This document shows positions 46,363 through 53,781 of a DNA stretch of 64,000 nt, piece after piece (positions within the stretch are counted from its first letter, which is position 1; each line of letters begins with the position of its first letter). The stretch is from positions 434,001-498,000 of the forward strand of contig NZ_CP094970.1 in assembly GCF_025790165.1 (NCBI RefSeq), in the 5' to 3' direction. A model generated the notes under the pieces. It saw nothing but the letters and a program-made list of their open reading frames with translations, had not been told where the DNA came from and ran no database searches. Made by a program: the position numbers and the translations under genes. The stretch is from Solicola gregarius. Its GTDB lineage: Bacteria; Actinomycetota; Actinomycetes; Propionibacteriales; Nocardioidaceae.

Positions 46363-47037
46363 GTGCGTCTCGTAATCGCTCGCTGCCAGGTCGACTACGC
46401 CGGCCGGCTGACGGCCCATCTGCCGATGGCGAACCGGCTCATCCTGGTCAAGTCCGACGGCTCCGTGTCCATCCATTCCGACGACCGCGCGTACAAGCCG
46501 CTGAACTGGATGAGCCCGCCGTGTACGTTGCGCGAGTCGCAGGATGACGGCGTGCTCGAGTGGATGGTGTCGGCGGCGAAGTCCGACGACACGCTGCGGA
46601 TCCGGATCGAGGAGATCCTGCACGACTCCGAGCACGAGCTCGGCGTCGATCCCGGACTGCAGAAGGACGGCGTCGAGAAGCATCTGCAGGAACTGCTGGC
46701 CGAGCACCCCACGGCACTCGGCGACGGCATCAGCCTCGTACGCCGCGAGTACATGACCGCGATCGGGCCCGTCGACCTGCTGTGCAAGGACGACGCCGGC
46801 GGGTCCGTCGCGGTGGAGATCAAGCGGCGAGGCGAGATCGACGGCGTCGAGCAGCTCACCCGCTACCTCGAGCTGATGAACCGCGACCCGCTCCTCACGC
46901 CGGTACGCGGGATGTTCGCGGCGCAGGAGATCAAGCCGCAGGCGCGCGTACTCGCCGAGGACCGCGGCATCCAGTGCGTCACGGTGAACTACGACGACCT
47001 GCGCGGCATCGACGACCCGTCCCTGCGGCTGTTCTGA
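46363..47037 (+). CDS. nucS: mismatch endonuclease NucS/EndoMS (224 aa)
   Basis: N-terminal beta domain ([20 protein letters not shown]) and a C-terminal RecB-like nuclease with [22 protein letters not shown] (Asp, Glu and Lys of the active site) and [12 protein letters not shown]. It cuts mismatched DNA in the non-canonical mismatch repair of actinobacteria and archaea, which lack MutS/MutL. A hairpin follows the stop. Confidence 0.93.
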   Translation: MRLVIARCQVDYAGRLTAHLPMANRLILVKSDGSVSIHSDDRAYKPLNWMSPPCTLRESQDDGVLEWMVSAAKSDDTLRIRIEEILHDSEHELGVDPGLQKDGVEKHLQELLAEHPTALGDGISLVRREYMTAIGPVDLLCKDDAGGSVAVEIKRRGEIDGVEQLTRYLELMNRDPLLTPVRGMFAAQEIKPQARVLAEDRGIQCVTVNYDDLRGIDDPSLRLF

Positions 47038-47050
47038 GGTCCTGTCTTTC

Positions 47051-47111
47051 GGAGTTCGCGGACTTTTCGGTGGCGTAATCGCGCTGTACCACTGACAAGT
47101 CCGCGAACTCC
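47051..47111. terminator. perfect inverted repeat between convergent genes
   Basis: GGAGTTCGCGGACTT (47051-47065) and its exact complement (47097-47111), 15-bp stem with a 31-nt loop. It lies between the stops of nucS and the AbiEi/DUF559-like gene, and could stop transcription from both sides or be a palindromic repeat element. Confidence 0.65.
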
Positions 47112-47119
47112 TCTCGATG

Positions 47120-48052
47120 TCACCGGGTGTACGCGGGACGGCGCTCGAACAGGCGCGACCACGGCTCGTCGAAGACCGGTTCCGGTCCGGCGTATCCGCC
47201 CGCCACGAGCTTTGCGTAGACGCGTCGAACCACCTGACGAGGCGCCCGCAACCGGCGGTTCGTCACTCGATAGAAGCGCCATCCGGCGTCCTCGAAGCCC
47301 TCGACGCGATCGAGGTCGTGGTTCCACTGCTTGGTGTCCTCGGCATGCTGGCGTCCGTCATACTCGGTGACGAGTACGTACGCAAGCCAGACGAGATCGC
47401 CGCAGCCGACGAAGCGATCGCCGTCGTAGATGTCGAGGTTGCACTCGTCCGGCTCCGGAAGCCCTGCCAGGACGAGCATCAGGCGAGTCGCGGTCTCTCG
47501 AGGCGAGCGCACCTTCTCACATACGTACGGCAGTGCGAGCCGAGCGTTGCGGATCCCCTCCCAATTGTCCGTCGCTTCGACGAACGTCGTGAGCCGTTCG
47601 AGCGTCGTGGCTTCGTTATGGATGAGCCAGTCGGCCGCGATCACCGCATCGACGAGGTCGAGATCGAGACACGCGTCGAGCCAACATTGCTCCGGACTCA
47701 GAGCGCCGTTCTCGAACCAGGCGAGCCGCATCCGGCGGATCACGTGGATGCCGTCCCGCTCGGTCTCTCGCCCCGCAGAGGCGAAGTGCAGGGGGAGGAT
47801 CGGACCGACCTCGACCCCGTAGCACCGCAGGCCGGTCACGTGCGTCGCCGGTGCGCCGGCGACTACCAGGCGGGCGGCGTCGAGGTACGTCGCGAAGTCG
47901 AGCGACACATCCGCGCAGACGTACACGCCACGGAACACGCGTTTGACCCGCGGTCCACGCAGAGTCTGATCGCTCAGCCCATGGGCACGGGCCGCGGAAC
48001 GAGTGAACGGGGCCGTCAGGCGGCGACGCTCACGTGCACGCGGTTGGCCCAC
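47120..48052 (-). CDS. AbiEi-like/DUF559 domain protein (310 aa)
   Basis: N-terminal winged-helix-like segment (ARAHGLSDQTLRGPRVKRVFRGVYV) as in AbiEi-type proteins and a C-terminal Vsr/DUF559-like nuclease fold (TEYDGRQH, D..R..GFEDAGWRFYRVTNRRL). Such proteins are common and solitary in actinobacteria; no AbiEii toxin is adjacent. The start overlaps the upstream gene by 37 bp, so the true start may lie further inside. Function unknown. Confidence 0.65.
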   Translation of the reverse strand: MGQPRARERRRLTAPFTRSAARAHGLSDQTLRGPRVKRVFRGVYVCADVSLDFATYLDAARLVVAGAPATHVTGLRCYGVEVGPILPLHFASAGRETERDGIHVIRRMRLAWFENGALSPEQCWLDACLDLDLVDAVIAADWLIHNEATTLERLTTFVEATDNWEGIRNARLALPYVCEKVRSPRETATRLMLVLAGLPEPDECNLDIYDGDRFVGCGDLVWLAYVLVTEYDGRQHAEDTKQWNHDLDRVEGFEDAGWRFYRVTNRRLRAPRQVVRRVYAKLVAGGYAGPEPVFDEPWSRLFERRPAYTR

Positions 48053-48879
48053 GGGTCGTCGACGGTGACCGTACGCCCGTCGTCGCGGGGCTGCAGCCCG
48101 TAGTGCTTCATCCGCTCGGTGAGCGCGCCGACCTCGTCGGCGTTCGGCACGATGATGTCGACCTGGCCGAGGCCGAGTGCGGGCTGCCGTAGGCCGGCGC
48201 CGCGACTGTTCCAGACGTTCATCGCCATGTGATGGTGGTACCTGCCCGCGCTGACGAACAACGCCTCGTTGCCGAGGCTGGCGGTCGCCTCGAAACCGAG
48301 CCGGTCGACATAGAACTCACGGGCGGTCGCGGTGTCGCCGACCGAGAGGTGGACGTGACCGACGACGGCTCCGCCCATGCCAGGCGCGTCCATACCGCTC
48401 TCGGTGAGGTGCTCGCCAAGGAACTCGCGCGGGTCCAGGTACACCGTCGCCATCTCCACCTGCCCGTGCGTCCAGCTCCACTGCGTACGATCGCGGTCCC
48501 AGTACAGCTCGACCCCGTTACCTTCGGGGTCGTCGAAGTAGAACGCCTTGCTGACCAGGTGATCGGCGCTTCCGGTGAATCGGCCGGGGTACATCCGCGC
48601 CACGGAGTTCACCGCGGCGGCCAGCGCCTGCTGGCTGTCGAACAGGATCGCGGTGTGGAACAGCCCGGCCTCGCGGGGACCAGCGTGTCGCAGCCGCGGT
48701 GCATGCCGGAGGATCACCACCGCCGTGACGCCGCGCCCGAGCGTCACGGTCGCGTCGGCAGCGGCCAGTACGTCCAGGCCGACAGCGTCGCGGTAGTACC
48801 GCGTCATCCCGTCGAGATCGGCGACGTCGAGCGTGACGGCGCCCATTGTCGTGTCAGGTGCGAGGAGTTCGCCGGACAT
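48016..48879 (-). CDS. two-domain VOC protein, CatE-like (287 aa)
   Basis: Two VOC modules in tandem (about 12-125 and 165-285) as in extradiol dioxygenases of the CatE type: HTAILF and DPEGNGVELYWDR in the first, VGHVHLSVGD and YHHHMAMNVW in the second. The last expected ligand position reads DPWANRVHV with His in place of the usual acidic residue, so activity is uncertain. AAGGAG lies 7 nt before the ATG; a 20-bp palindrome lies just upstream. Confidence 0.8.
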   Translation of the reverse strand: MSGELLAPDTTMGAVTLDVADLDGMTRYYRDAVGLDVLAAADATVTLGRGVTAVVILRHAPRLRHAGPREAGLFHTAILFDSQQALAAAVNSVARMYPGRFTGSADHLVSKAFYFDDPEGNGVELYWDRDRTQWSWTHGQVEMATVYLDPREFLGEHLTESGMDAPGMGGAVVGHVHLSVGDTATAREFYVDRLGFEATASLGNEALFVSAGRYHHHMAMNVWNSRGAGLRQPALGLGQVDIIVPNADEVGALTERMKHYGLQPRDDGRTVTVDDPWANRVHVSVAA

Positions 48880-48892
48880 TCGCTGCTCCTTG

Positions 48893-48912
48893 ATAGTTGT
48901 ATGTTCAACTAT
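48893..48912. promoter_or_regulatory. MarR-type palindrome upstream of VOC gene
   Basis: ATAGTTG and CAACTAT arms around a 6-bp centre, immediately before the ribosome-binding site. The AGTTG...CAACT dyad resembles MarR-family operators, though no MarR gene lies in the window. Confidence 0.6.
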
Positions 48913-48971
48913 AGCAACTCCTGCACCCGCGGCTTGATTCCCGCGCGCTCGCCCGCACCGACCGAGGAGGT

Positions 48972-49496
48972 CTACGCTCCGGCGACGGCGGGCGCGGTCG
49001 GGTCGTCCGCCTCGCCCGTCTCCTCACGGGCGACCCAGTCCTCGATCGCCTCGAGGTCGTCCTTGGAGCGGGTCACCACCGCGAGCAGGTCCGTCATCTT
49101 CGCGACCTCCTCGACCTGCTCCTTGATGAACCACTGCATGAACTGGTCGGACGCGAAGTCCTTCTCGTCACGCGCGATCGAGGTGAGCTCGTTGATCTGC
49201 TCGGTGACCCGCTTCTCCTGGTCGAGCGCGACCTGTACCGGCGCGACGACGTCGTCGTACCCGCTCGCCGGGGTCTCGACACCGGGAATCACGACGTCCT
49301 CGTCGGCGTCGAGGAGGTACTGCACCATCATCATCGCGTGGTCGCGCTCCTCGAGCGCCTGCTGGTAGAACAGCGCCGCCATCTGCGGCATCGTCAGTGC
49401 GTCGTAGTACGTTGCGATCGCGACGTACTGCTGGTGTGCGGCGAACTCGTGTCCGATCTGCTGCGTCAGCGCCGAGACGAACTTGGGGGCTGCCAT
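48972..49496 (-). CDS. ferritin (174 aa)
   Basis: Four-helix ferritin of the actinobacterial BfrB type without a haem Met motif. Ferroxidase residues visible are E17 (GHEFAAHQQY), E50 and H53 (ALEERDH), plus the Glu/Gln pair in IKEQVEEV. It oxidises and stores iron in a 24-mer. AAGGAG precedes the ATG, and an IdeR-type iron box lies upstream; in mycobacteria IdeR activates this gene class when iron is plentiful. Confidence 0.9.
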   Translation of the reverse strand: MAAPKFVSALTQQIGHEFAAHQQYVAIATYYDALTMPQMAALFYQQALEERDHAMMMVQYLLDADEDVVIPGVETPASGYDDVVAPVQVALDQEKRVTEQINELTSIARDEKDFASDQFMQWFIKEQVEEVAKMTDLLAVVTRSKDDLEAIEDWVAREETGEADDPTAPAVAGA

Positions 49497-49534
49497 GTCG
49501 TACTCCTTCGATAGCCTTGTGACGGAGGTAACCG

Positions 49535-49553
49535 TTAGGGATGCCTAACCTTA
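49535..49553. promoter_or_regulatory. IdeR/DtxR iron box
   Basis: TTAGGGATGCCTAACCTTA matches the 19-bp IdeR consensus at 14 positions. It lies in the 73-bp divergent region between ferritin and a small Cys-rich protein gene, and abuts the latter's -10. Confidence 0.75.
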
Positions 49554-49557
49554 TTGG

Positions 49558-49563
49558 TACGGT
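49558..49563 (+). promoter_or_regulatory. leaderless -10 of small Cys-rich gene
   Basis: TACGGT, then 6 nt, then GTG at 49570; 4 bp from the iron box. Confidence 0.5.
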
Positions 49564-49569
49564 GGGGTG

Positions 49570-49737
49570 GTGCCGGCGAAGCCCAAGAAGAAGTGCTGCA
49601 CCTCGAAGCCGAAATGCAAGCGGTGCCCGCTTCGCATGCTCTCCGAGGGAACGCTGCCCAAGGGCTATACCGTGAAGAAGCGAAAACTCGTCAAGGTCAA
49701 GGGTGGCAAGAAGAAGGCCAAGGTCCCCGCCGCCTGA
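49570..49737 (+). CDS. Cys-rich basic small protein (55 aa)
   Basis: Reads MPAKPKKKCCTSKPKCKRCP, then LRMLSEGTLPKGYTVKKRKL and a Lys-rich tail ending KVPAA. Four Cys in a CC-x6-C-x2-C pattern could bind Zn or Fe; overall very basic, suggesting nucleic-acid contact. It is too short to be called by default. The GTG start is set by the 6-nt spacing to TACGGT; GTG at 49567 is the alternative. Its promoter abuts the IdeR-type box that it shares with ferritin, so iron regulation is likely. I do not know its function. Confidence 0.72.
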   Translation: MPAKPKKKCCTSKPKCKRCPLRMLSEGTLPKGYTVKKRKLVKVKGGKKKAKVPAA

Positions 49738-49751
49738 GCTCCACCACCTCC

Positions 49752-49786
49752 CGTTGGCTCGATCATCACCGACGATAGAACCAACG
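49752..49786. terminator. imperfect hairpin between convergent genes
   Basis: CGTTGGCTCGATC pairs with GATAGAACCAACG with two mismatches across a 9-nt loop, downstream of the small Cys-rich gene and of the convergent phosphatase gene. Confidence 0.45.
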
Positions 49787-49836
49787 CGGCGCCGAATCCA
49801 CGCAGGTTCGGCTGCCCTTGCGAAGGCGTGGCTTGG

Positions 49837-50448
49837 CTATCCGTCGCCCTGATCCGGCCATCGCTCGCAGCGCCAGTCGTCCGCGTCGGCCAGAAGTTCC
49901 GCAACGGCACCGTTGGGGATCACGCGTCCGTGCGCATGGGCGTCCGGCAGGTTCGATACCAACCGCGGAAGCACCAGACCCATGACACCGCCGTGACTGA
50001 CGACCAGCACGGTCTCGCCGCGGTGCAGGTCGACTATCGACTCGAGCGCGCCACGCACCCGCGCGACAACCCGCTCTGCGGACTCGCCACCGTCGTACGT
50101 CGCGCTCAGATCGCCCGCGCCCCACGCCTCGAACGTCTCCCGGAACAGGCTCAGGTCTTCCGGCTGCCCTTCGTACGCACCGACCGTGAGCTCCTGCAGC
50201 CCCTCGCGGACGCGCACCCCGACGCCGAGAACGCCGGCGGCGATCTCCGCGCTCTGCACCGCGCGAGCAAGAGGACTGCAGTAGACGTACGCGATGCGGC
50301 GACCGCGTAGCGACGTACCGAGCTCGCGGGCCTGCTCACGACCGCGTAGCGACAGCGACCCGCCGGCATCGGTGAGGCGGTCGGTCTCGTACTCCGCCTC
50401 TCCGTGTCTCGCGATCAACAGGGTCGACGCACATTGCAGGTCGCTCAT
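49837..50448 (-). CDS. histidine phosphatase family protein (203 aa)
   Basis: Phosphoglycerate-mutase-like fold with the phosphohistidine motif ARHGEAE at residues 13-19, YCSPLARAVQSAEI near 55, and VVSHGGVMG near 150 with the second His. Substrate unknown. A CAGGAT box lies 6 nt before the ATG, consistent with a leaderless transcript. Confidence 0.82.
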   Translation of the reverse strand: MSDLQCASTLLIARHGEAEYETDRLTDAGGSLSLRGREQARELGTSLRGRRIAYVYCSPLARAVQSAEIAAGVLGVGVRVREGLQELTVGAYEGQPEDLSLFRETFEAWGAGDLSATYDGGESAERVVARVRGALESIVDLHRGETVLVVSHGGVMGLVLPRLVSNLPDAHAHGRVIPNGAVAELLADADDWRCERWPDQGDG

Positions 50449-50491
50449 GCTCCGATCCTGCCATTCGGCGCCGCGGGGAGTCTTGCGGACG

Positions 50492-50497
50492 TACGCT
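50492..50497 (+). promoter_or_regulatory. leaderless -10 of sigma factor gene
   Basis: TACGCT, then 6 nt, then GTG at 50504. Confidence 0.55.
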
Positions 50498-50503
50498 GCG
50501 AAG

Positions 50504-51076
50504 GTGGACGCCGACCCGCTGGTCGTCCGCCTCCGCACGGGGGACGAGGCGGCGTTCACAACGCTGGTTCGCCGTTACGAACGGCATCTCCTCGCTCACG
50601 CCGAGTTCCTTGTACGCAACCATGCGGTCGCCGAGGAGGTCGTGCAGGACACCTGGACGGCTGTGTACACAGGTATCCAGCGATTCGAGGGCAGGTCATC
50701 GCTGCTGACGTGGATCACCCGCATCCTGGTCAACCGGGCAGCGACCGCGCTCGGCCGCGAGCGACGCGCAACGCCCTTGGGCACCGACGAGCTCGACCGG
50801 CTCGCCCGACCCTCCGGCGTTGGCCACGAGTACACGGGCGCCGACGCCGTAGATGACCGGCTGACCGCGCAACAGGCGATGCGCACCGTCGTACGCGTGC
50901 TGCCGCAGCTACCCGACGCGCAACGCTCGGTGTGGACGTTGCACGACATCGAGCACGCCACCACCTCCGAGGTCGCGGCTCGACTCGGCGTCTCGGCGTC
51001 CAACCAACGCGTGCTCCTCCACCGTGCACGCACCAGGCTGCGCCGGCACCTCGGGCCGGAGCTGGGTCGTTGGTGA
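50504..51076 (+). CDS. ECF-type RNA polymerase sigma factor (190 aa)
   Basis: Sigma region 2 near residues 18-90 (LVRRYERHLLAHAEFLVRNHAVAEEVVQDTW ... WITRILVNRA) and region 4 near 130-180 (LPDAQRSVWTLHDIEHATTSEVAARLGVSASNQRVLLHRARTRLRRHL). No anti-sigma factor or zinc-finger protein is adjacent. A methyltransferase and a small barrel-like gene follow on the same strand, so they may be its targets or partners. Confidence 0.87.
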   Translation: MDADPLVVRLRTGDEAAFTTLVRRYERHLLAHAEFLVRNHAVAEEVVQDTWTAVYTGIQRFEGRSSLLTWITRILVNRAATALGRERRATPLGTDELDRLARPSGVGHEYTGADAVDDRLTAQQAMRTVVRVLPQLPDAQRSVWTLHDIEHATTSEVAARLGVSASNQRVLLHRARTRLRRHLGPELGRW

Positions 51077-51150
51077 CCGCACCCGCACGAAGCGCAAGCC
51101 TGTAACGGTCGACGGCTCCGGTCGGACTCTTATACGACGAGAGGAGCACC

Positions 51151-52227
51151 ATGAGCACGACAGCGAGCCATACCGTCGACGAGGCACGGGTCGAGCAGGT
51201 GATGGGTCAGATGGCCGGGTACATGACCGGCCTGTCGATGTGCGTCGGCATCTGGCTCGGTGACGAGCTGGGCTTCTATCGGATCCTCGCGGCAGAGGAG
51301 TCGATGACGGCCGACGATCTCGCGGAGCGTGCCAACACCCATCCGCGACTCACCCGGGAGTGGCTCGACGCACAGGCCGCCGGATCGATCGTTGCCTACG
51401 ACGCTGGTAGCGATCGGTACGCCCTCTCGGCGGAAACGGCGGTTGCCCTTGCCGACGAGGACTCGCCCGTGTTCATCGCGCGTGCGATGAATGTGTTGCT
51501 CGCCGTTGCGATCGACGGCCAGAAATGCGTTGACGCATTCCGCACCGACGGAGCGCTGAGCTGGCGTGATCACGACGAGCACCTGTTCGCCGGCACCGAG
51601 TGGCTGTTCCGAACGGGCTACCGCGCCGAGCTGCCGAGCTGGATCGCCGCCCTCGACGGTGTGGAGGAGCGTCTCGAGCAGGGTGGGTCGATCGCCGACA
51701 TCGGATGCGGGCACGGGGCCGCATCCGTCGTGTTGGCGACGACCTACCCGAAGGCGTATGTGCACGGCTTCGACTTCCACGAGGCATCGATCGACACCGC
51801 TCGGCTGCGTGCGATCGAGTCGGACGTCGCCGGTCGGGTGGAGTTCACTCTTGCCGACGCGCGTGGCTATCCGGGTGCGTACGACCTGATCTGCTTCTTC
51901 GACTGTCTGCATGACATGGGCGATCCGGTGGGCGCCGCGGCGTACGCCCGCGAGCACCTCGCGCCCGGCGGGACGATCCTGCTGGTGGAGCCGTTCGCGC
52001 TCGACGACCGGGAGACGAACATCGCCGAGAACCCGATGGCGGCGATCTACTACACGGCCTCGTCGTTCATCTGCACACCGAACTCGCTGTCGCAGGACGT
52101 CGGATACGCGATCGGCACACAGGCAGGCGCCGCGCGATGGCGGGAGGCGCTCGCCGACGCCGGGCTGTCGCATGTCCGCCAGGTCGCCGCCACACCGTTC
52201 AACCTCATCCTCGAGGTACGCCCATAA
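51151..52227 (+). CDS. class I SAM-dependent methyltransferase (358 aa)
   Basis: N-terminal winged-helix dimerisation region (about 20-110: LGFYRILAAEESMTADDLAERANTHPRLTREWL) and a Rossmann methyltransferase domain with motif I ADIGCGHGAASVVLA near 186-200, a motif II acidic HGFDFHEASID, and post-I FFDCLHDM. It resembles the O-methyltransferase-like family with an Rrf2-type N-terminal domain. Substrate unknown. GAGGAG precedes the ATG; 74 bp after the sigma factor gene. Confidence 0.83.
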   Translation: MSTTASHTVDEARVEQVMGQMAGYMTGLSMCVGIWLGDELGFYRILAAEESMTADDLAERANTHPRLTREWLDAQAAGSIVAYDAGSDRYALSAETAVALADEDSPVFIARAMNVLLAVAIDGQKCVDAFRTDGALSWRDHDEHLFAGTEWLFRTGYRAELPSWIAALDGVEERLEQGGSIADIGCGHGAASVVLATTYPKAYVHGFDFHEASIDTARLRAIESDVAGRVEFTLADARGYPGAYDLICFFDCLHDMGDPVGAAAYAREHLAPGGTILLVEPFALDDRETNIAENPMAAIYYTASSFICTPNSLSQDVGYAIGTQAGAARWREALADAGLSHVRQVAATPFNLILEVRP

Positions 52228-52239
52228 GGAGATGACCCG

Positions 52240-52536
52240 ATGTTCATCCAGCTGATCGACTCACACATGTCCGACCTGGACACCGCACTCGAAGAGCTGC
52301 ACAGGGAATGGGAGCGGGCGACCGACGGCCGAAACACCGTGCGCCGCTCGATCACCGCACGCGATCGAGAGGACGAACGTCACATCGTGTCACTGGTGTT
52401 CTTCGACTCGTACGAATCGGCGATGGAGAACTCCAACCTGCCCGAGACCGACGAGATGGCCGCGAAGATGCGGACGCTCGTCGACGACGTGAGCTTCGAG
52501 AACCTCGACGTCATCGACGATCGGTCCTTCACGTGA
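52240..52536 (+). CDS. small alpha-beta barrel-like protein (98 aa)
   Basis: Begins MFIQLIDSHMSDLDTALEEL, with SLVFFDSYESAMENSNLPETDEMA in the centre, a pattern seen in dimeric antibiotic-biosynthesis-monooxygenase-type (ABM) ferredoxin-like proteins. GGAG lies before the ATG. It follows the methyltransferase by 12 bp and overlaps the convergent aminotransferase by 8 bp. Function unknown. Confidence 0.65.
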   Translation: MFIQLIDSHMSDLDTALEELHREWERATDGRNTVRRSITARDREDERHIVSLVFFDSYESAMENSNLPETDEMAAKMRTLVDDVSFENLDVIDDRSFT

Positions 52537-53776
52537 GCGCAGACAGGGCCGCGGCGAGCTGATCGAGACGGCGCGCCACCCACGGCAGCGTCGTCGGATC
52601 TTCCGACTCGAGGGCGCGCGTACGTTCCGAGTCGTCTCCGCCGTTCAGCATGCTCGTCGCGACGCGAAGGGTGAGTCGCTCCGGATCGTCGCCGAACGCC
52701 GCACCCGGCAGCGTCGCAACACCGAATCGGTCGAGCAGAGTCGACGCGAGCCCGGCACTCGTCGTGATCGACCAGCGATCGCGCAGCTGCTCACGCATGG
52801 AGTCGAACGACGGGTAGACGTAGAAGCCTCCCACGGGCTCGGGTACGTGCGCGCCGTGCCGCGCGAACACCGAGGCGCTCGCGCGGGCGATGGCGCCGTG
52901 CAGCCGACGGCCGCGGGCGATGTGGTCGACGAGCTCGGCAGGTTCGCCGTACGCCCAGGCGGCGGCCGACTGTACGGGTTGCGGCGCGGCCGACCAGATC
53001 TCGCTCGCCGCCGTCAGCACCGTCGCTCGGACCTCCGCGTACGCGGGGTCGGCGGGAAACCGCGCGACGCCGATCCGCCAGCCACCGAGCGCGAGGCTCT
53101 TGCTGAGCCCGCTGGTGATGATCGTCCGCTCGGGTGCCAGGTCTGCCGCGCTGACGTACGTCGCTGCCGCGTCGTGCACCAGGTCGCGGTAGATCTCGTC
53201 GGAGATGATCGTCAGGTCGTGCCGGCGCGCCGCCGCGCACAGCTCACCGATGGTCTCGGGACTCGCCAGCGTGCCGGTCGGGTTGTCCGGCAGCGTCACG
53301 AGCACGGCGCGCAGCGGCACGTCGGCCGCGCACTCTCGTGCGAGCGCGTCCAGCCGGTCGGGATCCGGTACGCCGCCCTCGCTCGGCCCGGTGGGTACGA
53401 GGTGCGCGTCGATGCCGAGCAACCTCGCCTGCGCCGCATAGCTGACCCAGCTCGGCTTCGGCAGCGCAACGGGGCCGCCGAGCGCCTGAAACAGCGCGTA
53501 CAGCAGGGGTTTGCTACCCGGCCCGGAGACGACCTGCGCCGGCCCGGTCGGCAGCGCGCGCCGGTCCCAGTAGCCCGCGGCCGCTTCGAGCAGCGCAGCC
53601 GATCCCGCCACCGGACCGTACTGGTTCCGCGCCGCCGAGTCGGCAAGCCTGCGTACGAGGGCGGGGTGAACTGGCACGTTGGCCTCTCCGAAGCCGAGCG
53701 GCACGGTGTCGAGACCGGCGGCGGTACGACGGGCGATCTCCTCGTTGATCGCCAACGTCGGTGAGATCGTTGCCAT
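52529..53776 (-). CDS. PLP-dependent aminotransferase, class I/II (415 aa)
   Basis: Fold type I aminotransferase: GFGEANVPVHPALVRRL at the N-terminus, LPDNPTG near 166 for PLP phosphate, SDEIYRDL near 195, and the PLP-binding Lys in SGLSKSLALGGWRIG near 228-242. Amino donor unknown; similar to aspartate/alanine aminotransferases. It starts 5 bp after the mutase stop, so the two are one transcript, though no metabolic link is evident. Confidence 0.85.
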   Translation of the reverse strand: MATISPTLAINEEIARRTAAGLDTVPLGFGEANVPVHPALVRRLADSAARNQYGPVAGSAALLEAAAGYWDRRALPTGPAQVVSGPGSKPLLYALFQALGGPVALPKPSWVSYAAQARLLGIDAHLVPTGPSEGGVPDPDRLDALARECAADVPLRAVLVTLPDNPTGTLASPETIGELCAAARRHDLTIISDEIYRDLVHDAAATYVSAADLAPERTIITSGLSKSLALGGWRIGVARFPADPAYAEVRATVLTAASEIWSAAPQPVQSAAAWAYGEPAELVDHIARGRRLHGAIARASASVFARHGAHVPEPVGGFYVYPSFDSMREQLRDRWSITTSAGLASTLLDRFGVATLPGAAFGDDPERLTLRVATSMLNGGDDSERTRALESEDPTTLPWVARRLDQLAAALSALT

Positions 53777-53781
53777 GCGGT

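Noticed and set aside
47120-48052. type IV toxin-antitoxin system
   Set aside because: Only an AbiEi-like domain is present; no AbiEii nucleotidyltransferase toxin is adjacent.
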